From Haloarcula pelagica (GTDB taxonomy: Archaea > Halobacteriota > Halobacteria > Halobacteriales > Haloarculaceae), in assembly GCF_030127105.1 (NCBI RefSeq), contig NZ_CP126161.1, positions 3,038,001-3,102,000 on the forward strand: DNA of 64,000 nucleotides, in the 5' to 3' direction. A program made the position numbers and the translations under genes. The notes under the pieces were generated by a model that was not told the DNA's origin, made no database searches, and worked only from the letters and a program-made list of their open reading frames with translations. Of the stretch, positions 1 to 7,877 are shown piece by piece (position 1 is the first letter of the stretch; each line of letters starts with the position of its first letter).

Positions 1-1
1 G

Positions 2-2647
2 GACGAGGCGCTGGACCTGCTGGCCGAGAAGATGGCCCGGTTGGAGGACAACAAGCAGTTCCACATCTTCAACGCGATCAAGGCCGACGGGCTGTTTACC
101 CGTCACGGCGCCGGCCGACGGCTCGCGTCGATCTTCGGCGGCTGTGAGTGGACCGAGTACGACTGGTACGCCGACCTGCCGCCGGGCCACGTCATCACGA
201 CGGGCTACCAGACCAGCGACGCCGACGCCTCGGCGTGGCGGCAGGCCGACTACACGATCATCCAGGGCAAGAACCTCATCCACAACAAACTGGCGGACAA
301 CCACTTCCTGCAGGAGACCCGCGAGCGCGGCGGGGAGATGGTCGGCATCTACCCGGACTACTCCCCGACCGTCCAGAAGTGCGACCGCTGGCTTCCGGTT
401 CGGCCGGGCAGCGATCCCGCGGTCCCGCTGGGGATGGCCCACGTCATCATCGACGAAGGGCTGTACGACGCCGAGTTCATGCGCAAGTTCACGAGCCTCC
501 CGCTCCTGGTCCGGGAAGACGACGGGAAGTACCTCCGTGCCCACGAGGTGTTCTCCGACCACGAACCGCCGGCGGAGGCGGACGAACACGACTGGGGCGA
601 GTTCGTCGTCCTCGATCAGTCGGGATCGCCGGTCCCGATGGATCGGGAGTCGGTCGGCGAGGAGATGCCAGCGACGCCACGACTCGATGTCGACACCGAC
701 GTATCGTTGGCAGCGGGTGAGAGCGTCTCCGTCCGCAGCGACTTCGCCCGCCAGCGGGACAACGTGATGGCGAACTACGATCCCGAGACGGTCGCGGAGA
801 TCACGACGATCCCGGCCGACGCGCTGAGGAAGACCGCCCGGGAGTTCGCCGACGCCGAGCGTGCCCAGTGGTTCACCGGCGAGGGGACCAACCACTGGTT
901 CCACGCCAACGACTCGCTCCAGCGCTCGATCTTCTTCGTCCAGTCGATGCTCGGCAACATCGGCAGCCCGGGGAAGGGTTACTACAACTACTCGGGCCAG
1001 TACAAGATCGAACTGCTGGACGGCTACCCCCACTACGTCAACCCCGACGGCCACGCCGCCCACGGGATGTACCCCGGCTACGCCTTCGCTTTCTTCGGCG
1101 GCGAGCAACTGGACCCCCACGCGATCCGCGGGGACTTCGACGAGGACCTCGATCTCGTGCCACAGGGCGACGCCGACGAGCCCGTGATGCCGAAAGGCGC
1201 CGACTCGTACACGATGTCGAAGCCGACGGTCCTGTGGACGATGAACTGCAACCTCCTGAACCAGACCAAACACCAGGAGCACGTCATCGAGAACTTCGTC
1301 AAACACCCCGAGACTGGCAACGACCTGTTCGTCGTCTCGGACATGCACATGACCTACTCGGCCCGTCACGCCGACATCGTGCTTCCCGTCCCCTCCTGGC
1401 TCGAATGTGACTACCCCGACATCACGGTCGGCCCGGAGAACCCCTTCGTCCACATGGACCACGGCATCATGGACCCGATCTACGACACCAAACAGGACGG
1501 GGAGGCCATCGCCTTGCTGGCCGAGACACTCGACGAGAAGATTCCACCGGAGGACCGCAACGTCGACTCCTATCGCTCGTACTTCGATAAGTTCCTCGAC
1601 GACGACAAAGACCCCGTCGAGTACATCCGCGAGACCTTCGACAAGGGGATGACCACACGGAGTATCGATGTCGAGGATCTCCGGGACGGCCCGGAACGGT
1701 TGGACCTGAAGACGTATCCGCGCATCCCGTTCTACTCGCAGATCCACGAGGACCGCCCGTTCTACACCAAGACCGGCCGGATGGAGTTCCACAAGGAGGA
1801 AGACCGCTTCCTCGAACTCGGCCGGGACGACTTAGACCACATCGAGAGCGTCGAGGGAACACCCTACGGCGTGAACCAGCGGTGGGACGAGGCCAAAGAC
1901 GAGGAGAACCCGCTCTACCACGAGGAGGGCAACCAGTTCTACTACAACACTCCCCATCCGAAGTACCGGACCCACTCCTCGTGGGGGATGACCGACTGGA
2001 ACCTCATCTGGTCGGCCCGTGACTTCGGGAGCGTCAGCGCCGATCCGGAGGGAACCGATCGCCTGGTCGACGACTTCTCGTTCCCGCAGGGCGACGGCGA
2101 GACGGCCGACGCGCCGCCGCTCGGCGAACCGTTCGTCGAGATCCACCCGGAGGACGCGGCCGACATCGATGTCGAGAACGGCGACTACGTCCGCATCTCC
2201 GGGAAGCGGGGCGACCTCGTGGTCCGGGCGATGGTCAGCGAGCGCCAGCGGCCCCGCTCGGCCGGCGACATGGGGCAGTTGACCCTCTGGCACGGCTGGT
2301 GGCCCCAGCAGTTCCCGGACGACGAGGCCGACGACGACAGCATCAAGGGGTACAACACGATGACGAACATCTGGCTCGACCCGCTCCAGGAGACCGACGA
2401 ACTGGTCCACAAAGCGGTCTTCGGTGACCCGAACGTCGCCGAAGAGATCGACGAGGAGATCGTCTGGCACGGCGCCGAACTGGAACACGGCTACGAGGAG
2501 ACGGTGTGGGCGCCGACGGGGACCAACCGCGACGACCTCGTCGACGTGGAGAAGTACGCCGAGGCCGACTGGTGGCCCGGCGACGCCCGCCGGGACGACC
2601 TGGTCCAGGACTACATCGGTGGCAGTCTCCAGGGGGGTGACAGCTGA
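2..2647 (+). CDS. Type II DMSO-reductase-family molybdopterin oxidoreductase, catalytic (alpha) subunit, 5'-truncated
   Basis: The frame is open from the window edge, so 881 residues are visible and the N-terminus (signal peptide, FS0 cluster) lies outside. The segment around YDWYADLPPG matches the NarG region that carries the aspartate Mo ligand; the Asp codon is at 161-163. A C-terminal dinucleotide-binding domain follows (around SWGMTDWNLIW to the end). The protein should bind bis-MGD molybdenum and reduce or oxidise an oxyanion or sulfur compound with the beta and gamma subunits encoded next. It is clearly divergent from the NarG at 46287 in this window, so nitrate need not be its substrate; chlorate, selenate, DMSO or dimethyl sulfide are alternatives. 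The stop lies just after an SD-like GGGGGGTGA that serves the next gene. Family assignment is firm; substrate is unknown. Confidence 0.88.
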   Translation, partial: DEALDLLAEKMARLEDNKQFHIFNAIKADGLFTRHGAGRRLASIFGGCEWTEYDWYADLPPGHVITTGYQTSDADASAWRQADYTIIQGKNLIHNKLADNHFLQETRERGGEMVGIYPDYSPTVQKCDRWLPVRPGSDPAVPLGMAHVIIDEGLYDAEFMRKFTSLPLLVREDDGKYLRAHEVFSDHEPPAEADEHDWGEFVVLDQSGSPVPMDRESVGEEMPATPRLDVDTDVSLAAGESVSVRSDFARQRDNVMANYDPETVAEITTIPADALRKTAREFADAERAQWFTGEGTNHWFHANDSLQRSIFFVQSMLGNIGSPGKGYYNYSGQYKIELLDGYPHYVNPDGHAAHGMYPGYAFAFFGGEQLDPHAIRGDFDEDLDLVPQGDADEPVMPKGADSYTMSKPTVLWTMNCNLLNQTKHQEHVIENFVKHPETGNDLFVVSDMHMTYSARHADIVLPVPSWLECDYPDITVGPENPFVHMDHGIMDPIYDTKQDGEAIALLAETLDEKIPPEDRNVDSYRSYFDKFLDDDKDPVEYIRETFDKGMTTRSIDVEDLRDGPERLDLKTYPRIPFYSQIHEDRPFYTKTGRMEFHKEEDRFLELGRDDLDHIESVEGTPYGVNQRWDEAKDEENPLYHEEGNQFYYNTPHPKYRTHSSWGMTDWNLIWSARDFGSVSADPEGTDRLVDDFSFPQGDGETADAPPLGEPFVEIHPEDAADIDVENGDYVRISGKRGDLVVRAMVSERQRPRSAGDMGQLTLWHGWWPQQFPDDEADDDSIKGYNTMTNIWLDPLQETDELVHKAVFGDPNVAEEIDEEIVWHGAELEHGYEETVWAPTGTNRDDLVDVEKYAEADWWPGDARRDDLVQDYIGGSLQGGDS

Positions 2648-3828
2648 TGCCCGACGTGTACAACCCCCAACTGGGCCGCGAACAACCGTATCCCTACGAA
2701 CACCGGGCCGAGGACCGGGACTACCACTGGGGCATGGTCATCAACACGAACCGGTGTATCAACTGCAACACCTGCTCCTTTGCCTGTAAATCCACCTGGA
2801 CCTCCGGTGAGGGCGAGGAGTACATGTGGTGGATGAACGTCGAGACCGAGCCCTACGGCGGCTACCCGATGGGCTGGGACATGAAACTGCTCTCTGAACT
2901 GGAGGAGGGCCAGACCATCTTCGAGGCCGCCGACAGCGGCGAACAGGCGACGGGGTACATCGCCGCCAAACAGGAGTGGGAGTACCCCGCGCTGGGCGAC
3001 GACCAGGTCCACGGCGAGTACCCCACCGGCGAGACCGTCGAGTCGGACCTGGAGAACGACGAGTACCACGACATCTGGCAGTTCTACCTCCCGCGGCTCT
3101 GTAACCACTGCAAGAACCCGGCCTGTCTCGCGGGCTGTCCGCGCCAGGCCATCTACAAGCGCGAGGAGGACGGTATCGTCCTGCTGGACCAGGAGCGCTG
3201 TCGGGGCTACCGCCGGTGTGTGAAAGCCTGTCCGTACCACAAGCCGATGTACAACCCCGAGACGGGGATCACCGAGAAGCCGGTCGGCTGTTACCCCCGG
3301 ATCGAGGAGGGCAACGTCCCCCGGTGTGTCTCCTCGTGTATCGGCAAGACCAGACTGCACGGCAACATCAACCGTGGCCCCGACGCGGGCCACGCCGGCG
3401 GCAAGAAGTCGGCGGCCGACGGCCGCTCGCCGATCAACCACCTGGTCCACTCCGACGAGAAGGTGGCCCTGCCGCTGTACCCCCAGTTCGGGACCCAGCC
3501 GCAGGTGTTCTACATGCCCCCCTATCACGTCCCGCCGGAGTTCCTGACCCAGATGTTCACCCCCAACACCGAGCAAAAGCACAACGACTGGCCGGGGTCG
3601 ACCTACGAGGAGTCCGTCCGGATCGTTCAGGAACGGGCCAGAGACCCGAGTCACCACACGCTCGGGATCCTCCAGTTGTTCGGGGCGACGACACGGCTCA
3701 TCGAGACCTACACGGTCAAGGAGAACAAAGTGAAGGGGTGGGACCAGGACGGCGAGAAGGTCGTCGACGTGCCCATCTACGAGGACATCGAGGTCCGCGA
3801 GGGCGAACAGTGGACGAACCAACCATGA
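2647..3828 (+). CDS. Four-cluster ferredoxin-type beta subunit of the type II molybdoenzyme
   Basis: This 393-residue NarH/DdhB-like electron-transfer subunit relays electrons between the gamma haem and the alpha subunit. Cysteine groups are C37/C40/C43/C47, C152/C155/C160/C164, C185/C191/C195 (Tyr188 where a fourth Cys would be, typical of a [3Fe-4S] site), then C215, C227 and C231. The NarH motif EKCxxC reads EKPVGC here, so Pro212 replaces a cysteine that is retained in the NarH at 49198. One cluster may therefore lack a ligand or be remodelled. The ATG at 2647 follows GGGGGGTGA with six-base spacing. The subunit type is certain; cluster content is inferred. Confidence 0.9.
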   Translation: MPDVYNPQLGREQPYPYEHRAEDRDYHWGMVINTNRCINCNTCSFACKSTWTSGEGEEYMWWMNVETEPYGGYPMGWDMKLLSELEEGQTIFEAADSGEQATGYIAAKQEWEYPALGDDQVHGEYPTGETVESDLENDEYHDIWQFYLPRLCNHCKNPACLAGCPRQAIYKREEDGIVLLDQERCRGYRRCVKACPYHKPMYNPETGITEKPVGCYPRIEEGNVPRCVSSCIGKTRLHGNINRGPDAGHAGGKKSAADGRSPINHLVHSDEKVALPLYPQFGTQPQVFYMPPYHVPPEFLTQMFTPNTEQKHNDWPGSTYEESVRIVQERARDPSHHTLGILQLFGATTRLIETYTVKENKVKGWDQDGEKVVDVPIYEDIEVREGEQWTNQP

Positions 3829-3842
3829 CTGGAGGTGACACG

Positions 3843-4550
3843 ATGACAGAGACGCCAGCGTTCCACGCCGCCCGTGCGGGGCTGTACGCTGCCGTCGCGG
3901 GCGCGTTCGTCTATCCGGAAGCAGCGACAGTCGAGGAGCTGACCGACCGCGATGCGCTCGAAGGAATCGAACGAGCGGGTCGGCGGACTGGAGTCGAAGC
4001 GGAGGCAGCGGCGTTCACCGACGCACTCGCCGACTGCTCGCCGGTCGCCCTCCAGGCGGAGTACAACGACCTGTTCGGCGTCCCCGACGAGGACGGGACG
4101 TACGCCGTCGTTCCCTACGAAGGAAACTACACGGTCGGCTCCGAGATCGACGACGAGCAGCGCCGGATCGCGGCGGTCGTCGGCCTGTTAGAGACGGTCG
4201 GGCTCGAACCGAGCGACGAGTTCCGCGAACGCCAGGACCACGTCGCGACGGAACTGGAACTCATGCAGGTCGCCGCCGGGCAGCGCGCGGTCGTCCACGA
4301 GCGCGCCAGCGACCCCGAGGAAAACGAGGTGCTCGACGAGATCGTCGGCGTCGAGTCGGCGGTACTCTCGAACCACTTGATCGACTTCGTCCCGGCCTTC
4401 GCCCACGATGTCCGCGAGGCGACCGACTGTGACGTGTACCTGGCCGCTGCGGACCTCGCGCAGTCGCTCGTCGAGTCCGACGAGTCGCTGCACCCGCCGG
4501 CGCCGGCGGACCCGGACGACATCTCGGAGAGGGGGGTGGTCGGCCGATGA
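3843..4550 (+). CDS. TorD/NarJ/DmsD-like molybdoenzyme chaperone
   Basis: A 235-residue helical protein with the family look: an N-terminal RAGLYAAVAGAFVYP segment, then LQAEYNDLFG, then a C-terminal region with ELELMQVAA and LSNHLIDFVPAFA. Such chaperones bind the apo catalytic subunit, help insert the Mo cofactor and hold it back from Tat export until mature. The ATG at 3843 is chosen because a perfect GGAGGTGA lies at 3831-3838, four bases upstream; an in-frame ATG at 3825 overlaps the beta stop and would add six residues. It sits between beta and gamma here, whereas in the nar operon the chaperone follows gamma. Its client is presumably the alpha subunit at 2-2647. Confidence 0.8.
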   Translation: MTETPAFHAARAGLYAAVAGAFVYPEAATVEELTDRDALEGIERAGRRTGVEAEAAAFTDALADCSPVALQAEYNDLFGVPDEDGTYAVVPYEGNYTVGSEIDDEQRRIAAVVGLLETVGLEPSDEFRERQDHVATELELMQVAAGQRAVVHERASDPEENEVLDEIVGVESAVLSNHLIDFVPAFAHDVREATDCDVYLAAADLAQSLVESDESLHPPAPADPDDISERGVVGR

Positions 4551-5614
4551 GCGTCGGTGAGCTCCGCGACACTCTCGGTTCGGTGGACCTGCTCGACGGG
4601 GACGCCGCGGTCCGCGCGACGGCCGTCTCCCTGGCCGTCGTCCTCGGACTCCTCCTGGTCCAGGGCGCGGTCGCGGCGGCGGTCACCGGCCCGGGCCAGC
4701 CGACAGCACAGGTCCAGCGTGCGCCCCTGTCGCCGACGGCGACGACGTGGAGCGACGTGCCCAGCCAGACCGTCTCCCTCCAGAAACAGCAGATGGCGGT
4801 CCCCTACGGCGGCGGCTCCGTCGGCGAGATGGACGTACAGGTCGCCACGAACGACTCCCACGTCGCCTTCCGCCTCTCCTGGGCCGACCCGACCCGCGAC
4901 GCCGCCATCCAGTCGCCACGGAACTTCAGCGACGCCGTGGCGGTGATGGCCCGTACGGGGAGCCAGCCGCCGATCACGATGGGCGCGACCGGCAAACCGG
5001 TCAACATCTGGTACTGGCGGGCCAGCTGGCAGTTCCGCAACACGAGCGCTCCCTGGAGCAACGACATGTACGCCTACCCGCACCCGGACGCCGAGACCAA
5101 GCCCGGCCAGGCGGCCGGGAACCCCCTCTCGAAGGCGACCTACGAGCAGTACGCCCAGAACTACTACGCGAAGGGGTACGGCTCGCTGAGCGACGCCCCG
5201 ACCCAGCCAGTCAGGGCCCGCGGAGCCCGGACCGACGGCGAGTGGGCAGTGTCGTTCGTCCGCGAGCGGTCGACCGACGGGCAGTTCGACGCCGCCTTCG
5301 ACGGCTCCGAGACGGTGTATCTGGCCTTCGCCGTCTGGAACGGCAGCGCCGACGAAGTGAACGGGAAGAAGTCGATCACGCTGCGGTACTCGACGCTCGA
5401 CCTCTCGTCGGGGACGTTCTCGCCGCCGGCACAGTCCAGCGGTGGTGACGGCGGCAGCGGGTCGGGCGACGACGGGACCGCTGCTGGCGGGGCTGGCGGG
5501 AGCGCAGGCGGCGGCCCCGTCGGTTTCCTCGACGGCTTCGGCGGACTGATGGGCACCGCGCTCGCGGCCATCGCGGCGTCCTGGACGGTCGCGTACTGGA
5601 GGCTCACACGATGA
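4547..5614 (+). CDS. Haem-b gamma subunit (DdhC / ethylbenzene dehydrogenase gamma-like), membrane-anchored
   Basis: This 355-residue protein has an N-terminal hydrophobic segment (about residues 25-48), a beta-rich body, a Gly/Ser-rich linker (about 290-325) and a C-terminal transmembrane helix. It carries the two landmarks of EBDH-type gamma subunits: a Met in PPITMGATGKP (Met145) and a Lys in NGKKS (274-275), by analogy the axial ligands of haem b. It probably passes electrons between the membrane carrier pool or a halocyanin and the beta subunit. It overlaps the chaperone gene by four bases (ATGA). The full-length C-terminal anchor suggests a membrane-tethered complex, unlike soluble periplasmic DdhC. 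The haem ligation is inferred from family knowledge. Confidence 0.8.
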   Translation: MSVGELRDTLGSVDLLDGDAAVRATAVSLAVVLGLLLVQGAVAAAVTGPGQPTAQVQRAPLSPTATTWSDVPSQTVSLQKQQMAVPYGGGSVGEMDVQVATNDSHVAFRLSWADPTRDAAIQSPRNFSDAVAVMARTGSQPPITMGATGKPVNIWYWRASWQFRNTSAPWSNDMYAYPHPDAETKPGQAAGNPLSKATYEQYAQNYYAKGYGSLSDAPTQPVRARGARTDGEWAVSFVRERSTDGQFDAAFDGSETVYLAFAVWNGSADEVNGKKSITLRYSTLDLSSGTFSPPAQSSGGDGGSGSGDDGTAAGGAGGSAGGGPVGFLDGFGGLMGTALAAIAASWTVAYWRLTR

Positions 5615-6501
5615 CACTCGACGACTATCACAGCGCCCGTAACGGCGCACCGGCCACCGACGAACCGGCTCTCAGGGAGTGCCTCGACAGCTCCGAGCAG
5701 CGACGGGACGCGGCCCTCGCGCTGATCGATGTCGCCGACAGACAGGGACTCGACGACCGAACCGTCGACGCACTCGACGGTGTGGTCCGCGAGGCGACCG
5801 ATCCCGAGGCCCGACAGTACGCCGTCGAAGCCCTGGGGACCGCCGGTGTCGGCACCGAAAGCGTCCGGCGAGCGCTCGACGACGACCACGAGTGGGTGCG
5901 TGCGGAGGCCGTGGTCGCGCTCTCGCGGACGGACCCGAGTGACACCGACCGGCTCGAGAGCGCCATCGAGGACGACAGCGGCTGGGTCCGGCGCAACGCC
6001 ATCGTGGCCCTCGGGAAACTGGGGGCCGTCGATCAGCCGCTACTCGTCGACCGGATCAAGTCCGACGGCCATCCCGCCGTCCGGGAGTACGCGGCGCAGT
6101 TCCTCGGCGAAGTCACCGAGGACACCGAGGCAGTCGTCCGCATCCTCGCGGCGGTGCTGGCCCGGGAACCCAACGCCTACGTCCGGGCGAAAGCCGCCGA
6201 CAGCCTGGGCGAACTCGGGACCGACCGCGCCGAGGAGGCCCTGGAGTCCCAGGGGTTACACGACCGTAGCGAGGACGTGCGCCGGACCGCCAGGGTCGCA
6301 CTGGCGAGCGCCCGGGGGACCGACCCCGAGGAGATCGACCTGCCGGACAGCGGGGAGACCGACGGCTCGCCCCCGATGACCCGGCCGCCGGGTGGCGCCG
6401 ACGCGCCCAGCCCCACCGACCCGCGTGGCCCCGATCAGCCACAGCCAAGCGGTCCCGGGCCGGCGCCGAGTCGGGAGTACGACGGGGGTGACCACCGGTG
6501 A
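5611..6501 (+). CDS. HEAT-repeat (PBS-lyase-like) protein of the molybdoenzyme operon
   Basis: A 296-residue protein made of about six short helical repeats (residues ~25-235) with the recurring pattern V-R-x-x-A-V-x-A-L, for example WVRAEAVVALSR, WVRRNAIVALGK and YVRAKAADSLGE. A proline/glycine-rich acidic tail follows. HEAT proteins act as docking scaffolds; no catalytic motif is visible. It overlaps gamma by four bases, so it is translationally coupled to the enzyme. A second HEAT protein sits at the matching place in the nar operon (52576), which argues for a shared accessory role in assembly or localisation of these enzymes. The exact role is unknown. Confidence 0.8.
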   Translation: MTLDDYHSARNGAPATDEPALRECLDSSEQRRDAALALIDVADRQGLDDRTVDALDGVVREATDPEARQYAVEALGTAGVGTESVRRALDDDHEWVRAEAVVALSRTDPSDTDRLESAIEDDSGWVRRNAIVALGKLGAVDQPLLVDRIKSDGHPAVREYAAQFLGEVTEDTEAVVRILAAVLAREPNAYVRAKAADSLGELGTDRAEEALESQGLHDRSEDVRRTARVALASARGTDPEEIDLPDSGETDGSPPMTRPPGGADAPSPTDPRGPDQPQPSGPGPAPSREYDGGDHR

Positions 6502-7043
6502 GCGAGTCCCCCGCCGAGCAGTCCGTGGGGCTGTCGATCCCCGAGGAGTACGCCGGCGAGTTCGTCGCCGAAGTGTTCGAGGACGCCGAGCGGTCGACCG
6601 ACTGGCCGGGCGTCGTCGACGCCTTCGTCCCGCCCGCCCGACGCGAGGAGTGGGGAGAACTGGACGCGACGGCACAGGTCTGTCAGGTGTTAGACCGGGC
6701 GGGCGCCTACGATCAGTCGGCCGTCGACGCCCTGGAGCGGATCGACGCCGACGCCGAGCGACCGGCGGCCCGCGAGAAGTTCGACGAGGCGATCCGGTGC
6801 CGGCACAACGCAGACGGCTTCCGAAACGCCGTCGCCGACGCCTACGCCAGGGGACGAATCGACGACGACGGGCTGGTCGCGGCGGTCGAACGGACGGACT
6901 TTGGGACCGACACCATCGCTCGTCGCGAGGAGCTACTGGAACTGATCGCGGAGAAACACGAGTTCGAGTTCCGGCCCTACGGCGGGACCTTACTCGACGG
7001 CGAGCGGTTTCAGACCGACTCGTCGGACTCGGCGACCTGGTGA
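6498..7043 (+). CDS. Uncharacterised acidic protein at the end of the molybdoenzyme operon
   Basis: A 181-residue soluble acidic protein with no signal peptide, membrane segment or cysteine cluster; a single Cys lies in AQVCQVLD and one in IRCRHN. I do not recognise a family. The sequence looks helical throughout (EFVAEVFEDAERS, FRNAVADAYARG, EELLELIAEKHEFEF). It starts with GTG at 6498, overlapping the HEAT gene by four bases and preceded by GGGGGTGA, so it is the last gene of the operon. Its 3' end overlaps the convergent gene at 7010-7330 by 34 bases. It might be another assembly factor, inferred only from position. Confidence 0.7.
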   Translation: MSESPAEQSVGLSIPEEYAGEFVAEVFEDAERSTDWPGVVDAFVPPARREEWGELDATAQVCQVLDRAGAYDQSAVDALERIDADAERPAAREKFDEAIRCRHNADGFRNAVADAYARGRIDDDGLVAAVERTDFGTDTIARREELLELIAEKHEFEFRPYGGTLLDGERFQTDSSDSATW

Positions 7044-7330
7044 TCGTCGCCACCGGGTTCGTCGTCCCCGAGCACGTCGGACAGTTCCTCGTCCGGCGCT
7101 TCGACGAGGTCGCCGGCCAGGAGGCCGGTCAGTCCGGTGACGAGCATCCCGACGCCGGCGATCCGGGTCGATCGGACGTACCACTGTTTGGGTTCGAGGT
7201 CGCCGGGGTTCTCGTAGCCGCTCAGGAGGAGCCTCGCGTTCAGTTTGATCGCTTGCCGGGGCAGGAAAACGGCAAGCAGTCCCTGGACGACCATGTACGC
7301 GTACCCGACTGGGAGGAGTCGTCGTATCAT
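7010..7330 (-). CDS. Small membrane protein, two predicted TM helices
   Basis: A 106-residue protein with a hydrophobic stretch at residues 5-24 (LLPVGYAYMVVQGLLAVFLP) and a second at about 57-75 (IAGVGMLVTGLTGLLAG), followed by a highly acidic cytoplasmic tail. It resembles widespread haloarchaeal proteins of unknown function. It converges on and overlaps the last gene of the molybdoenzyme operon by 34 bases, so the two transcripts would be partly antisense. The acidic tail supports this being a true haloarchaeal gene and not a shadow frame. No function is proposed. Confidence 0.65.
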   Translation of the reverse strand: MIRRLLPVGYAYMVVQGLLAVFLPRQAIKLNARLLLSGYENPGDLEPKQWYVRSTRIAGVGMLVTGLTGLLAGDLVEAPDEELSDVLGDDEPGGDDHQVAESDESV

Positions 7331-7430
7331 CGTTCGGACGTAGGGACTCCACCACCGTCAACGCTCGCCTCGGAACAGCGGGCCACGACGGAGCCGGTCA
7401 CATTAATCCGCGCAGGCCGTCCCCTCCCAC

Positions 7431-7868
7431 ATGGCAGTCGAGACGATCGACGAGGTCCGGATCGACGCACCCGTCGAACGGGTGTTCGCGTTCATGGACG
7501 AGCCGACGAACCAGGCGGCGGTGACGCCCAGCCTCGCCGTCGCCGAACGCATCGAGCGGCTGGACAACGGCGGCAACCGCGCCCGGTACGTCTACCGGAT
7601 GGTCGGACTGACCTTCGAGGGGGAAGTCCGGGCGCGCCGGTACGAGCCACCCGAGCGGATCGACTACGATCTCGTCGGCGATCTCACCGGTACGATCACC
7701 TGGACGTTCGAGCCAGAGGACGGCGGGACGCGGCTCACGTACGCGGCCAGCTACGACGTACCGGGCCCGCTCCCGGAGTGGCTGTTGGCGCCGGTGATTC
7801 GGTGGTACAACGCACGCGAGGTCCGGCAGTTGTTGGTGGCGGTCCGGGAACGGCTCGAAGCCTCATAG
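7431..7868 (+). CDS. SRPBCC (START/polyketide-cyclase-like) family protein
   Basis: A 145-residue protein with the helix-grip pattern: an N-terminal beta strand then VRIDAPVERVFAFMDEP, central strands (YVYRMVGLTFEGEVRARRYEPPERIDYDL), TWTFEPEDGGTRLTY and a C-terminal amphipathic helix. SRPBCC folds form a hydrophobic pocket for lipids or other ligands; CoxG-like members associate with membrane or molybdoenzyme systems. No catalytic residue can be named. A short leader precedes the ATG at 7431, with a TATA-like cattaat near 7402. It converges on the MutS-like gene. Family firm, ligand unknown. Confidence 0.8.
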   Translation: MAVETIDEVRIDAPVERVFAFMDEPTNQAAVTPSLAVAERIERLDNGGNRARYVYRMVGLTFEGEVRARRYEPPERIDYDLVGDLTGTITWTFEPEDGGTRLTYAASYDVPGPLPEWLLAPVIRWYNAREVRQLLVAVRERLEAS

Positions 7869-7877
7869 CTCGCCTCC

